NCBI RefSeq assembly: GCF_014207935.1 | Contig: NZ_JACHLL010000008.1 | Location: 1 to 64,000 of the forward strand | DNA length: 64,000 nucleotides | Reading direction: 5' to 3' | From: Pseudomonas fluvialis | GTDB taxonomy: Bacteria > Pseudomonadota > Gammaproteobacteria > Pseudomonadales > Pseudomonadaceae | In this document: positions 53,639-62,477 of the stretch, one piece after another | Layout of the letters: each line of letters begins with the position of its first letter | How positions within the stretch are numbered: position 1 is the first letter of the stretch | Notes under the pieces: model-generated | Database searches by the model: none | Told to the model about the DNA's origin: nothing | What the model saw: only the letters and a program-made list of their open reading frames with translations | Position numbers and translations under genes: made by a program

Positions 53639-53660
53639 GATGCTGCTCCGTTCGATGTTC

Positions 53661-54458
53661 TTATTGTGCCCAGCGGGCAGCGCGTTTCTGCACGAAAGCC
53701 ATGGTGCCCTCGATGCCTTCGGCACCGGTGACGGCGGCGGCGAACTGCTCGGCGGCGCGGTCCAGCAGCGGGCCCAGGGCCTCCTGCTCGGTGGCCAGCA
53801 GCAGGGCCTTGGTCGCCGCGTTGGCGCCCGGAGCACACTGGCGGACCTGGCCGAGCACTTCGCCCAGGCGTTGTTCCAGCGCGGCATCGGAGGCTTCGCA
53901 GTAATGCACCAGGCCCAGGCGCAGGGCTTCGGCACCGTCGAAACGGGCGGCGGTCAGCGCCAGGCGGCGAGCCTGAGTGAGGCCCACGCGCTTGACCACG
54001 AAGGGGGCAATCTGTGCCGGCAGGATACCGAGGGTGGTTTCCGGCAGACCGAACTTGCAGGCCTGATCGGCGATGGCGATATCGCTGATGCAGGCCAGAC
54101 CAAAGCCGCCACCCAGCACCGCGCCTTCGAGCAGCGCGATCACCACCTGCGGCGCCTGCTGGAATTCCTCCAGCATGGCGCCGAAGGCCCGGTTGAGCTC
54201 GCGGTAGGCGTCACTACCTTTGGCGCGGGCCCCCGCCATGTCCTTGATATCGCCGCCGGCACAGAAGTGACCACCGGCGCCGCGCAGGACAATGGCACGC
54301 ACCTCGGCGTCGGCGCGCACGCTGTCCAGCACCGCGCGCAGCTCTCCGACCATGGCCAGGCTCATGGCGTTGCGGCTGTCCGTGCGGTTGAGGGTGACGT
54401 GCAGCACGCCACCTTCAAGGTTGAGCAGCAGGGTGTCGCAGTTCGGCAGCTCGGCCAT
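53661..54458 (-). CDS. atuE: Isohexenylglutaconyl-CoA hydratase
   Basis: AtuE hydrates isohexenyl-glutaconyl-CoA to 3-hydroxy-3-isohexenylglutaryl-CoA. The 265-residue crotonase has the oxyanion segments LRGAGGHFCAGGDIKDMAG (near 58) and LGGGFGLACISDIAIA (near 108) and a normal C-terminal helix bundle. It resembles 3-methylglutaconyl-CoA hydratase LiuC, so its place in the atu order decides the name. It lies 10 bases downstream of atuD and 22 upstream of atuF. Confidence 0.88.
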   Translation of the reverse strand: MAELPNCDTLLLNLEGGVLHVTLNRTDSRNAMSLAMVGELRAVLDSVRADAEVRAIVLRGAGGHFCAGGDIKDMAGARAKGSDAYRELNRAFGAMLEEFQQAPQVVIALLEGAVLGGGFGLACISDIAIADQACKFGLPETTLGILPAQIAPFVVKRVGLTQARRLALTAARFDGAEALRLGLVHYCEASDAALEQRLGEVLGQVRQCAPGANAATKALLLATEQEALGPLLDRAAEQFAAAVTGAEGIEGTMAFVQKRAARWAQ

Positions 54459-54468
54459 GACGTGCTCC

Positions 54469-55626
54469 TTACTTCTTTTTGCCGGGCAGGATGCCCATCA
54501 GCTTGCAGATGATGCCCAGCATGATTTCGTCGGCACCGCCGCCGATGCTGACCAGGCGCACATCGCGGTAGGCACGCGACACCGGGTTGTCCCACATGAA
54601 GCCCATGCCGCCCCAGTACTGCAGGCAGGAGTCGGAGACTTCACGGCCCAGGCGACCGGCCTTGAGCTTGGCCATGGAGGCCAGCTTGGTCACGTCACGG
54701 CCTTTCACGTACATCTCGGTGGCCTGATAGACCAGCGCGCGCAGGGCTTCGATCTCGGTCTGCAGCTCGGCCAGGCGGAAGTGGATGACCTGGTTGCTGA
54801 TCAGTGGCTGGCCGAAGGTGTGGCGCTCCTTGCAGTACTCGATGGTCGAGTCGACGCAGTACTCCAGGCCCTTGATCATGTTGGCCGCGCCAAACAGACG
54901 CTCTTCCTGGAATTGCAGCATCTGCATCATGAAGCCGGCGCCTTCGTGGCCGACGCGGTTGCGCTGCGGCACGCGCACGTTGTCGAAGAACACCTGGGCG
55001 GTTTCCGAGCTGCGCATGCCGAGCTTGTCGAGGTGCGGGCTGAGGCTGATGCCCGGGGTGTTCATCGGCACGATGATCATCGACTTGTTGACGTGCGGCT
55101 TGTCGTCGCTGGTGTTGGCCAGCAGGCAGATAAAGTCGGCAGATGGGGAGTTGGTGATCCACATCTTGCTGCCGTTGATCACGTAGTCATCGCCGTCCTT
55201 GCGCGCGGTGGTCTTCAGACCGGCCACGTCGGAGCCGGCACCGACCTCGGAGACGCCGATGCAGCCGACCATGTCGCCGGCGATGGCGGGCTTCAGGAAC
55301 TCTTCGCGCAGTTCATCGGAGCCGAAGCGGGCCAGAGCCGGGGTGCACATGTCGGTTTGCACGCCGATGGCCATGGGGATGCCGCCGCAGCGGATGGTGC
55401 CGAACTCTTCGGCGGCGACGATGGAGTAGCTGTAGTCCAGGCCCATACCGCCGAATTTTTCCGGCTTGGAGATGCCCAGCAGGCCCAGATCACCGGCCTT
55501 CTTGAAGATTTCGTGGATCGGGAAGCGGCCGTCCTTTTCCCATTCGTCAACGTGCGGGTTGATTTCCTTCTCGACGAAATTCTTGACCGTGCGGCGCAGT
55601 TCTTCGTGTTCCTGGGTAAAGATCAT
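54469..55626 (-). CDS. atuD: Citronellyl-CoA dehydrogenase (acyl-CoA dehydrogenase family)
   Basis: AtuD oxidises citronellyl-CoA to geranyl-CoA using FAD and an electron-transfer flavoprotein. The 385-residue protein shows the acyl-CoA dehydrogenase signatures (CIGVSEVGAGSDVAGLKT near residue 115, ITNSPSADF) and a C-terminal region with YWGGMGFMWDNPVSRAYRD, the usual flavin/substrate region. The catalytic base Glu is not located by sight. It sits between atuC and atuE with 20 and 10 bases spacing, in operon order. Confidence 0.9.
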   Translation of the reverse strand: MIFTQEHEELRRTVKNFVEKEINPHVDEWEKDGRFPIHEIFKKAGDLGLLGISKPEKFGGMGLDYSYSIVAAEEFGTIRCGGIPMAIGVQTDMCTPALARFGSDELREEFLKPAIAGDMVGCIGVSEVGAGSDVAGLKTTARKDGDDYVINGSKMWITNSPSADFICLLANTSDDKPHVNKSMIIVPMNTPGISLSPHLDKLGMRSSETAQVFFDNVRVPQRNRVGHEGAGFMMQMLQFQEERLFGAANMIKGLEYCVDSTIEYCKERHTFGQPLISNQVIHFRLAELQTEIEALRALVYQATEMYVKGRDVTKLASMAKLKAGRLGREVSDSCLQYWGGMGFMWDNPVSRAYRDVRLVSIGGGADEIMLGIICKLMGILPGKKK

Positions 55627-55647
55627 GATGCAGGCTCCTAAATGGGG

Positions 55648-57264
55648 TTACAGGCGGGCGACGCCGAAGGTGGACGATTTGAGCGGCCGAACCGCGGCCT
55701 CCGCGCAGATGTCGAGCAGAAAGCCCAGCAGCTTGCGGGTATCGCGCGGGTCTATCAGGCCGTCGTCCCACAGGCTGGCGGTGCCGTAGAGCGCGGTGGA
55801 TTGGCTGTCGAGTTTCTGCGCAGTGACTTGCTCGAGCATGTCGAGCATTTTCGGATCGGCTTCCTTGCCTTCCTTGAGGTGTTTCTCCTCGGTAACGATG
55901 CGCAGCACCTTGCCGGCCTGCGCGCCGCCCATCACGGCGGTCTTGCTGTTGGGCCAGGCGAAGATAAAGCGCGGGTCGAGGCCGCGGCCGCACATGGCGT
56001 AGTTGCCGGCGCCGTAGGAGCCGCCGACGACGATGGTCAGCTTGGGCACGGTGGCGTTGGCCACGGCCTGGATCATCTTCGAGCCGTGCTTGATCACGCC
56101 GTTCTGTTCCGATTCCGTCCCCACCATGAATCCGGTGGTGTTGTGGAAGAACAGGATCGGCGTATTGCTCTGCTCGCACAGCTGGATGAACTGGGCAGCC
56201 TTGGCGGCGCCACGCGGGGTGATCGGGCCGTTGTTGCCGATGATGCCGCAGCTGTGACCTTCGATCTGCAGGTGGCCGCAGACGGTCTGGCTGTCGAACT
56301 CGTTCTTGAAGTCGAGGAACTCGGAACCGTCGGCGATGCGCGCGATGATCTCGCGCACGTCGTAGGGCTTCTTGGCATCGGCCGGGACTATGCCCAGCAG
56401 TTCCTCGGCCGGGTACAACGGCTCGCGCCAGGTCTTGGCCGGGCGCGCCGGCAGTTGCGCGTTCCACGGCAGCATGCCGACGATCTCGCGGGCCAGGCGC
56501 ACGCCATCGGCGTCGTTCTCGGCCAGGTATTCGGCGGTGCCGGCGACCTGGGCATGCATCTCGGCGCCGCCCAGTTGCTCGTCGGTGGCCACTTCACCGG
56601 TGGCAGCCTTGAGCAGGGGCGGGCCTGCGAGGAACATCTTGGCCTTGCCGCGTACCACCACCACGTAGTCGGACAGACCCGGCTGGTAGGCGCCGCCGGC
56701 GGTGCTGGAGCCGTGCACCACGGTGATCTGCGGCAGGCCCATGGCCGACATGCGCGCCTGGTTGGCAAAGCCGCGCGCGCCCTCGACGAAGATGTCGGCG
56801 GCGTAGTTGAGGTTGGCACCGCCGCTTTCGGCCAGGGTCACCACCGGCAGTTTGTTCTCGAAGGCAATCTGCTGCAGACGCAGGGATTTCTTCAGGCCGG
56901 TGGGGGAGATGGTGCCGCCCTTGATCGCGCTGTTGTTGGCAATCACCAGGCTGCGCACACCGGCGATGTAGCCGATGCCGGCAATGATGCCGCCGCCGGC
57001 CATGCTGCCGTCCTTGTCGTCGTGCAGCTTGTAGCCGGCCAGCGAGGACAGCTCGAGGAACGGCGCGCCCGGGTCGAGCAGCAGGTTCAGGCGCTCGCGT
57101 GGCAGCAGCTGGCCACGGCGCTCGAACTTGGCCTTGGCCTCATTGGCCTTGTCCAGCACCTTCTGCTCCACGTCGCGGAAGCTGGCGATGGCGGCAAGCA
57201 TGGCCTCGCGGTTCTGCGCGAAGCCATCGCCGTGAACGTCGATTTCCGACTGGATGACAGGCAT
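55648..57264 (-). CDS. atuC: Geranyl-CoA carboxylase carboxyltransferase (beta) subunit
   Basis: AtuC transfers the carboxyl group from biotin to geranyl-CoA. The 538-residue crotonase-fold carboxyltransferase has the acetyl-CoA carboxylase-like halves (PGAPFLELSSLAGYKLH near 71, VVTLAESGGANLNYAADIF near 140, then GNNGPITPRGAAKA and the second-half VVGGSYGAGNYAMCGRG). It matches 3-methylcrotonyl-CoA carboxylase beta chains in length. ATG 57264 follows AGGAGTA; the longer frame to 57294 is rejected. It starts four bases after the atuB stop codon and pairs with AtuF. Confidence 0.92.
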   Translation of the reverse strand: MPVIQSEIDVHGDGFAQNREAMLAAIASFRDVEQKVLDKANEAKAKFERRGQLLPRERLNLLLDPGAPFLELSSLAGYKLHDDKDGSMAGGGIIAGIGYIAGVRSLVIANNSAIKGGTISPTGLKKSLRLQQIAFENKLPVVTLAESGGANLNYAADIFVEGARGFANQARMSAMGLPQITVVHGSSTAGGAYQPGLSDYVVVVRGKAKMFLAGPPLLKAATGEVATDEQLGGAEMHAQVAGTAEYLAENDADGVRLAREIVGMLPWNAQLPARPAKTWREPLYPAEELLGIVPADAKKPYDVREIIARIADGSEFLDFKNEFDSQTVCGHLQIEGHSCGIIGNNGPITPRGAAKAAQFIQLCEQSNTPILFFHNTTGFMVGTESEQNGVIKHGSKMIQAVANATVPKLTIVVGGSYGAGNYAMCGRGLDPRFIFAWPNSKTAVMGGAQAGKVLRIVTEEKHLKEGKEADPKMLDMLEQVTAQKLDSQSTALYGTASLWDDGLIDPRDTRKLLGFLLDICAEAAVRPLKSSTFGVARL

Positions 57265-57268
57265 CGGA

Positions 57269-58132
57269 TTACTCCTTGAACACGTCGGGCACATAGGCCC
57301 GGTGGAAGCCGTTGTAGGACTCGCTGGATTTCGCCTTGCCCAGGGTCCAGGCGCGGGTGCCCTGGCTGGCGGCCCCGTCGATGCGGATGGTGTTGCCGCT
57401 GATGAAGTTGGCGCCGGGGGTGAGCAGGAAGACGATGGCCGAGGCCACCTCCGACTCGGTGCCGATGCGTTGCAAAGGCACGTGATCCTTGAGGTTGCGG
57501 ATCATGTTCTTCATCGATTCGGGGTAGGTGTCCATGCCACTGGAGGCAATCCAGCCCGGCGCCACGGCATTGACCCGCACCCCCGAATGGCCCCACTCGT
57601 AGGCGGCGGTCTTGGTGAAGTTCTCCATGCCGGCCCGCGCGGCGCCGGAGTGGCCCATGCCTGGCATGCCGCCCCACATGTCGGCGAGCATGTTGACGAT
57701 ACTGCCGCCGGTCTTGCTCATGCTCTGCAGATAGACTTCCTTGGCCACCAGGAAACCGCCGACCAGGTTGGTTCGCACCACCGTCTCGAAGCCTTTCTGG
57801 TTGATGCCGATCAGCGGGGCCGGGAACTGGCCGCCGGCGTTGTTGACCAGGTGATGGATGGGGCCGTGCTCGGCGAGCACCGCCTTGACCATGACCTTGA
57901 CCGCTTCCTCGTCACGGATGTCGCACACCTGGAAGCTGGCCTGGCCGCCGTCCTCGAGGATTTCGCCGCAGGTGGTTTCCAGCTTTTCCAGCTTGCGCCC
58001 GACCAGCACCACCTGGGCGCCCAGGTGGGCCAGTTCGTGGGCCACGCAGCGGCCGATGCCGCTGCCGCCGCCGGTGACCAGAATGGTCTGGCCGCTGAAC
58101 AGGCCGGGCTTGAATACGGAGTCGTAACTCAT
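57269..58132 (-). CDS. atuB: Atu-cluster SDR (DECR-like), AtuB
   Basis: A 287-residue SDR with the cofactor motif TGGGSGIGR (residues about 20-28). In the active site the usual YxxxK is replaced by HSGAAR (GMGHSGAARAGMEN), the pattern of dienoyl-CoA/trans-2-enoyl-CoA reductases, which do not use the Tyr. A reductase or epimerase-like function on a CoA intermediate is likely, but AtuB activity is not well fixed. It lies 14 bases after atuA and four before atuC. Confidence 0.85.
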   Translation of the reverse strand: MSYDSVFKPGLFSGQTILVTGGGSGIGRCVAHELAHLGAQVVLVGRKLEKLETTCGEILEDGGQASFQVCDIRDEEAVKVMVKAVLAEHGPIHHLVNNAGGQFPAPLIGINQKGFETVVRTNLVGGFLVAKEVYLQSMSKTGGSIVNMLADMWGGMPGMGHSGAARAGMENFTKTAAYEWGHSGVRVNAVAPGWIASSGMDTYPESMKNMIRNLKDHVPLQRIGTESEVASAIVFLLTPGANFISGNTIRIDGAASQGTRAWTLGKAKSSESYNGFHRAYVPDVFKE

Positions 58133-58146
58133 CGTGCGTGTTGTCC

Positions 58147-59934
58147 TTACAGGCTGTCAGCCAGTGCACGCGGCACCGGAATCGGGAATTCCAGCAACTG
58201 CTGGGCGAAGGCCTTGCCCTGCGGGTCGATGCGCAGGCTGGCGACGCCGCCACCGCCCAGGGCGTTTTCCAGCAGGAAGTTCAGGCTGTGGCTGCCCGGC
58301 AGGTGCCAGCGGCTGACCTTGCCGGTTTGGCCGTCGAGCACATGATGCATCCATTGCGCCACGGCGCCTTCGCTGAGCGCAGCCGCGATCCACGCCAGAT
58401 ACTCGGGCTTTCTGGCCATCACGCCGATATTGCTGTGGTTACCCTTGTCGCCGGAGCGGGCCACGGCCAGCTTGACCAGCGGCACGGTCGCATCGGCGCT
58501 GCCGTTCGGAGCGGGCAGGGCGGCTGCGCTGGCGACCTGGCCGGCGTCGAACACAGCGACTTCCGGCAGGGTGACCGGCCGGCGCTCACCGTCGATCTCC
58601 ACTTCCAGCGCGCAGGCGCTCTTGTCGACCAGGAAGCTGAACAGGCGGATCACCGGGTACACGGTAGGGCGGCCGCCGACGATTCCGGTCAGGCCCGGCG
58701 CCATGCCGGTGGCCGCCTGGGCGATCTCGCGGGAGAACAGGATCAGCGCTTCTTTCTTTGCGTGACGCACGCCGAGCTTGACCACCACTTCGCGGGTGTC
58801 AGTGCGCTGGCTGCGCGGTCCATAGGTGGCCTCGGTGCCCAGCAGCTCGATGCACACTTCCTTATACGGCCCCCAGCCACGCTCGGCGAACATCTCTTCG
58901 GTCTTGGCGATGATGGCCTGGCTGACGCGCTCGGCCTTGGCTGCCGCATCGATACCGGCCAGCAGGCAGCTGGCGGTACAGCGGAAACCGTCCGGGTGGG
59001 TGGCGCTGACCTTGTACTGCGTGGTCGGCGCCAGGCCACGGGCGCCTTTCAGCTCCACACGGTTGGTGCCGACCTGGATCAGCTCAACACCGGTGAAGTC
59101 GCAGACCACATCGGGCAGGTAGTAGGCGCGCGGGTCGCCGATCTCGTAGAGCATCTGCTCGCCGACCGACAGGGTGGAGATCAGCCCGCCGGTGCCTTCG
59201 GGTTTGGCAACCACGAAGTGGCCATCGGCCTGCACCTCGACGATCGGGAAGCCGATATGTTCGTAGTCCGGCACATCGCGCCAGTCGGTGAAGTTGCCAC
59301 CGGTGCACTGCGCGCCGCATTCGATGATATGACCGGCCAGCGCGGCCTGGGCCAGCTTGTCGTAGTCGGTCCAGCTCCAGCCGAACTCATGTACCAGCGC
59401 GGCGCTGACCACCGCGCTGTCGACCACGCGGCCGGTGATGACGATGTCGGCACCCGCTTCCAGCGCGGCGACTATGCCCGGTGCGCCGAGGTAGGCATTG
59501 ACCGACACGCACATCGGCGGCAGCGGGGCACCGGTGAACATCTCGCGGGTTTCGGCCTTGGCCAGCTCGCCCAGCTTGGGCTGCAGGTTATCGCCATGCA
59601 GCACGGCGATCTTCAGATTGACGCCGGCCTTCTCGCAGGCCGCGGCCAGGGCTTTGGCGCAGGAGGCTGGGTTGACGCCGCCGGCGTTGCTGATCACGCG
59701 GATCTTCTTCTGCGCGATCTCGCCCAGCAGCGGGGCGAGCACGTCGACGAAGTCGGTGGCATAGCCTTCGTCCGGCTTCTTCATGCGCGCGCCGGCCATG
59801 ATGGACATGGTCACTTCGGCGAGGTAGTCGAACACCAGGTAGTCGAGCTCGGCGCCCTTAACCAGCTGGGCGGCGGCGCTGGAGGTATCGCCCCAGAAGG
59901 CGGAAGCGCAGCCGATGCGTACGGTCTTGGTCAT
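58147..59934 (-). CDS. atuA: Acyclic terpene utilisation protein AtuA (DUF1446)
   Basis: A 595-residue cytoplasmic protein of the DUF1446/AtuA family: an N-terminal Rossmann-like domain (IGCASAFWGDTSSAA at 9-23; VISNAGGVNPASCAK near 76; GRVVDSAVVSAALVHEFGW near 151) and a C-terminal AtuA-like ferredoxin fold (ARSGDKGNHSNIGVMARKPEYL near 502). It is required for acyclic terpene growth, although its reaction is not securely known. ATG 59934 is the likely start (frame open to 59952). It is the first gene of the operon and is divergent from atuR. Confidence 0.93.
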   Translation of the reverse strand: MTKTVRIGCASAFWGDTSSAAAQLVKGAELDYLVFDYLAEVTMSIMAGARMKKPDEGYATDFVDVLAPLLGEIAQKKIRVISNAGGVNPASCAKALAAACEKAGVNLKIAVLHGDNLQPKLGELAKAETREMFTGAPLPPMCVSVNAYLGAPGIVAALEAGADIVITGRVVDSAVVSAALVHEFGWSWTDYDKLAQAALAGHIIECGAQCTGGNFTDWRDVPDYEHIGFPIVEVQADGHFVVAKPEGTGGLISTLSVGEQMLYEIGDPRAYYLPDVVCDFTGVELIQVGTNRVELKGARGLAPTTQYKVSATHPDGFRCTASCLLAGIDAAAKAERVSQAIIAKTEEMFAERGWGPYKEVCIELLGTEATYGPRSQRTDTREVVVKLGVRHAKKEALILFSREIAQAATGMAPGLTGIVGGRPTVYPVIRLFSFLVDKSACALEVEIDGERRPVTLPEVAVFDAGQVASAAALPAPNGSADATVPLVKLAVARSGDKGNHSNIGVMARKPEYLAWIAAALSEGAVAQWMHHVLDGQTGKVSRWHLPGSHSLNFLLENALGGGGVASLRIDPQGKAFAQQLLEFPIPVPRALADSL

Positions 59935-59973
59935 TGGAGTTATCCGCAACACATGAATAAGGTGGGATGAACA

Positions 59974-60039
59974 CTACCAAGCAAGCGCTTGGTTGAAAAG
60001 AGTCTGGCGCATATTTTTACCCAAGCGCTTGCTTGGTAG
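59974..60039. promoter_or_regulatory. AtuR operator region (two 19-bp inverted copies)
   Basis: ctaccaagcaagcgcttgg (59974-59992) and ccaagcgcttgcttggtag (60021-60039) are exact reverse complements 28 bases apart, each itself containing the dyad CAAGCGCTTG. P. aeruginosa AtuR is reported to bind two 13-bp inverted repeats in the atuA-atuR intergenic region, and this is the homologous position. Both copies lie between atuA and atuR. Confidence 0.75.
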
Positions 60040-60132
60040 TCGGCCAAGGCCTAAATTCCGCCCCAAGACAACTACTTGGGCGCCATCCTTCGATTGGAGG
60101 GTGGCGTGACGATTGCGCGAATTGGGGGATTG

Positions 60133-60762
60133 ATGAGCCTGGACGAACAAAAAGCCCGTGAGGTGATGCAGCAGGTGGTCGCCTCCGGCCAGGTCACCGA
60201 TCCGGAGAGCGCCCGTGGCAAATTGCTGCAGACCGCTGCTCACCTGTTCCGCAGCAAGGGCTACGAGCGCACCACAGTGCGTGATCTGGCCAGCGCGGTC
60301 GGCATCCAGTCCGGCAGCATCTTTCACCACTTCAAGAGCAAGGACGAGATACTGCGTTCGGTGATGGAAGAAACCATCATCTACAACACCGCACTGATGC
60401 ATGCGTCGCTGGCCGAGGCCAATAACCTGCATGAGCGCGTGCTGGCGCTGATCCGCTGTGAGCTGCAGTCGATCATGGGCGGCACCGGCGAGGCCATGGG
60501 CGTGCTGGTGTACGAGTGGCGTTCGCTGTCCGCCGAGGGCCGCGACTACATCCTCGGCCTGCGTGACACCTACGAGCAGTTGTGGCTGCAGGTGCTGGGC
60601 GAGGCCAAGGCCGCCGGCTACTTCAAGGCCGATCCGTTCATCATCCGCCGCTTTCTCACCGGTGCGCTCAGCTGGACAACCACCTGGTTCCGCCCCGATG
60701 GCCCGATGACCCTCGATCAGTTGGCCGAAGAAGCCTTGTCGCTGGTGATCAAGGACAATTGA
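60133..60762 (+). CDS. atuR: TetR-family repressor AtuR
   Basis: A 209-residue TetR protein with the N-terminal helix-turn-helix (RGKLLQTAAHLFRSKGYERTTVRDLASAVGIQSGSIFHHF, key residues near 30-70) and a helical effector domain (C-terminal TetR_C-like). AtuR represses the divergent atu operon and is released by a pathway intermediate, probably a CoA ester. ATG 60133 is preferred: the frame is open to 60076, but GGGGG at 60124-60128 precedes 60133. The two 19-bp operators lie 94-159 bases upstream. Confidence 0.9.
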   Translation: MSLDEQKAREVMQQVVASGQVTDPESARGKLLQTAAHLFRSKGYERTTVRDLASAVGIQSGSIFHHFKSKDEILRSVMEETIIYNTALMHASLAEANNLHERVLALIRCELQSIMGGTGEAMGVLVYEWRSLSAEGRDYILGLRDTYEQLWLQVLGEAKAAGYFKADPFIIRRFLTGALSWTTTWFRPDGPMTLDQLAEEALSLVIKDN

Positions 60763-60818
60763 GCGGTTATCGGCTAGGCTGAAATCATAAAAGCCCCGCG
60801 GTATCTGAAGAGGCCTTG

Positions 60819-61619
60819 ATGATTTCCCACTGGCGCCAACTGTTTCGTGGAGTGCTGCTGTCTGCGCTGCTGCTTGGCGGCGTGGTTCAGGCGGCTGGGC
60901 AAGAGGTCAGGGTCGGTGCCTACCACTTCCCGCCCTATGCCATCAAACCCGAGTCGGCAACGCCCTCTGGCCTGCTGCCGGAGTTGCTGGCAGCCCTGAA
61001 TCGTACGCAAGGCGACTATCACTTCAGTCTGGTGCCGACCTCGGTGACCCGCCGCTACGCCGACCTGCAAACGGCGCGCTTCGACCTGATCCTTTTTGAA
61101 TCACCAGCCTGGGGCTGGCAGTCCACGCCGCACCAGAGCGCGGATCTGCATATCGAGGATGCCGAGGTGTATGTAGCGCGCCAGGAAGCAGGGCGAGACC
61201 AGCGCTACTTCCTCGAACTGGCGGACAAGCGCTTTGCCCTGTACAGCGGCTACCACTATGGCTTCGCCGGCTTCAATGCCGATCCCGACTACCTCAAGCA
61301 GCATTTCAAGGTGGCGTTCACCTATTCCCATGACAGCAACCTGCTGATGGTCCTGCGTGATCGCGCCGACCTGGCGGTGGTGACGCGCTCCTACCTGGCG
61401 CTGTACTTCCGCGATCACCCGGAGTATCGCAGCCAACTGCTGGTTTCCGAGCGTGAGGATCAGGTCTATCACCATCGGGCTTTGTTGCGCCCTCAGGCAC
61501 CACTGGATGGTGTCCGGTTGCAGCACCTGCTCGGCGAACTGAAGGATGCTGGCGTCCTGTTGCCGCTGCTGCAGCGTTATGAGCTGTCCATGCACGGCGA
61601 GAAGATGGCGGCACACTGA
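60819..61619 (+). CDS. Orphan periplasmic solute-binding protein, copy 1 of a tandem pair
   Basis: A 266-residue exported protein with a signal peptide (residues 1-25, cleavage after VQA) and the amino-acid binding fold (VRVGAYHFPPYAIKPE, GLLPELLAALNR, DLILFESPAWGWQ). It shares the block YHYGFAGFNADPDYL and the downstream FTYSHDSNLLMVLRDRADL with the next gene, so the two are paralogues. It follows atuR by 56 bases on the same strand. No transporter genes are adjacent. ATG 60819 is preferred over TTG 60816. Confidence 0.8.
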   Translation: MISHWRQLFRGVLLSALLLGGVVQAAGQEVRVGAYHFPPYAIKPESATPSGLLPELLAALNRTQGDYHFSLVPTSVTRRYADLQTARFDLILFESPAWGWQSTPHQSADLHIEDAEVYVARQEAGRDQRYFLELADKRFALYSGYHYGFAGFNADPDYLKQHFKVAFTYSHDSNLLMVLRDRADLAVVTRSYLALYFRDHPEYRSQLLVSEREDQVYHHRALLRPQAPLDGVRLQHLLGELKDAGVLLPLLQRYELSMHGEKMAAH

Positions 61620-61676
61620 CTAATTGATCAGGAAATGCGCTAAGGTTGTGCCGATAAGGATTTGCTGGGTAAGGCC

Positions 61677-62477
61677 ATGAGCAGGACGTTCTTGTGGGCG
61701 CTGGGGTGTGTGGCGCTGTTGAGTTGGAGCCAGGAAGGCCGGGCGGCTGTGCCTGAGGTTGCAGCGCCTGAGATCAGAGTCGCCAGTGTGCATTTCCCTC
61801 CCTATGTGTATGCCGATGAGCCCGAGCGGGGCCTGCTCGCGCAGTTGCTCCGCGCGCTCAATCGCCAGCAGCAGGACTATCGATTTATTGCCCGCAGCAC
61901 TTCACTGGCCCGGCGCTTCAGTGATCTGCGCGACGGCCAGATCGACCTGGCGGTATTCGAGAATCCAGACTGGGGCTGGCAGGGGATTGCCGCCGCCCGC
62001 CTGGAAATGGGCCTGGAAGATGCCGAGATCTATGTGGCGCAGGCTCGGCCTGGACGGGACCAGAGCTTCTTCCAGCCGCTGCAGGGCAAGCGCCTGGCTC
62101 TGTTCAAGGGCTATCACTACGGTTTTTCCGGTTTTGCCAACGACCCGCAGCTGCTGCGCGAGCAATACAACGCCGAGCTGACCTATTCCCACGACAGCAT
62201 TCTTGGCCTGGTCCTGCGCGGGCGTGCCGATATCGGCTTGCTGACCCGCAGCTGGCTGCAGGAGCGGCAGTTACGCGAGCCGGCACTCCAGGCGCAACTG
62301 CTGGTGGGGGAGCAGGTCGACCAGACCTACCGGCATTACATGCTGCTGCGTCCGCAGGCGACGATCACGTCGGCCCGGCTGCAGGCGCTGCTGGAGCAAT
62401 TGCGTCACTCCGGTGAGCTGCAGCGCATCTTCGAACCCTATGGAGTGCAGGTCAAAGCTCACGTAACGGATAGGTGA
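61677..62477 (+). CDS. Orphan periplasmic solute-binding protein, copy 2 of a tandem pair
   Basis: A 266-residue exported protein with a signal peptide (residues 1-23) and the same fold and many of the same blocks as its neighbour (VHFPPYVYADEPERGLLAQLLRALNR, NPDWGWQGIA, YHYGFSGFANDPQLL, LTYSHDSILGLVLRGRADIG), so it arose by tandem duplication. It diverges mainly in the N-terminal half. ATG 61677 follows GGTAAGG, and the longer frame from 61662 is rejected. Its 3' end overlaps the convergent CPBP gene by 26 bases. Confidence 0.8.
   Translation: MSRTFLWALGCVALLSWSQEGRAAVPEVAAPEIRVASVHFPPYVYADEPERGLLAQLLRALNRQQQDYRFIARSTSLARRFSDLRDGQIDLAVFENPDWGWQGIAAARLEMGLEDAEIYVAQARPGRDQSFFQPLQGKRLALFKGYHYGFSGFANDPQLLREQYNAELTYSHDSILGLVLRGRADIGLLTRSWLQERQLREPALQAQLLVGEQVDQTYRHYMLLRPQATITSARLQALLEQLRHSGELQRIFEPYGVQVKAHVTDR

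Noticed and set aside
58138..59970. A 610-codon open frame opposite atuA
   Set aside because: It is an antisense shadow: the product is Gly/Ala/His-rich with no motifs, while the minus-strand product is a clear AtuA.
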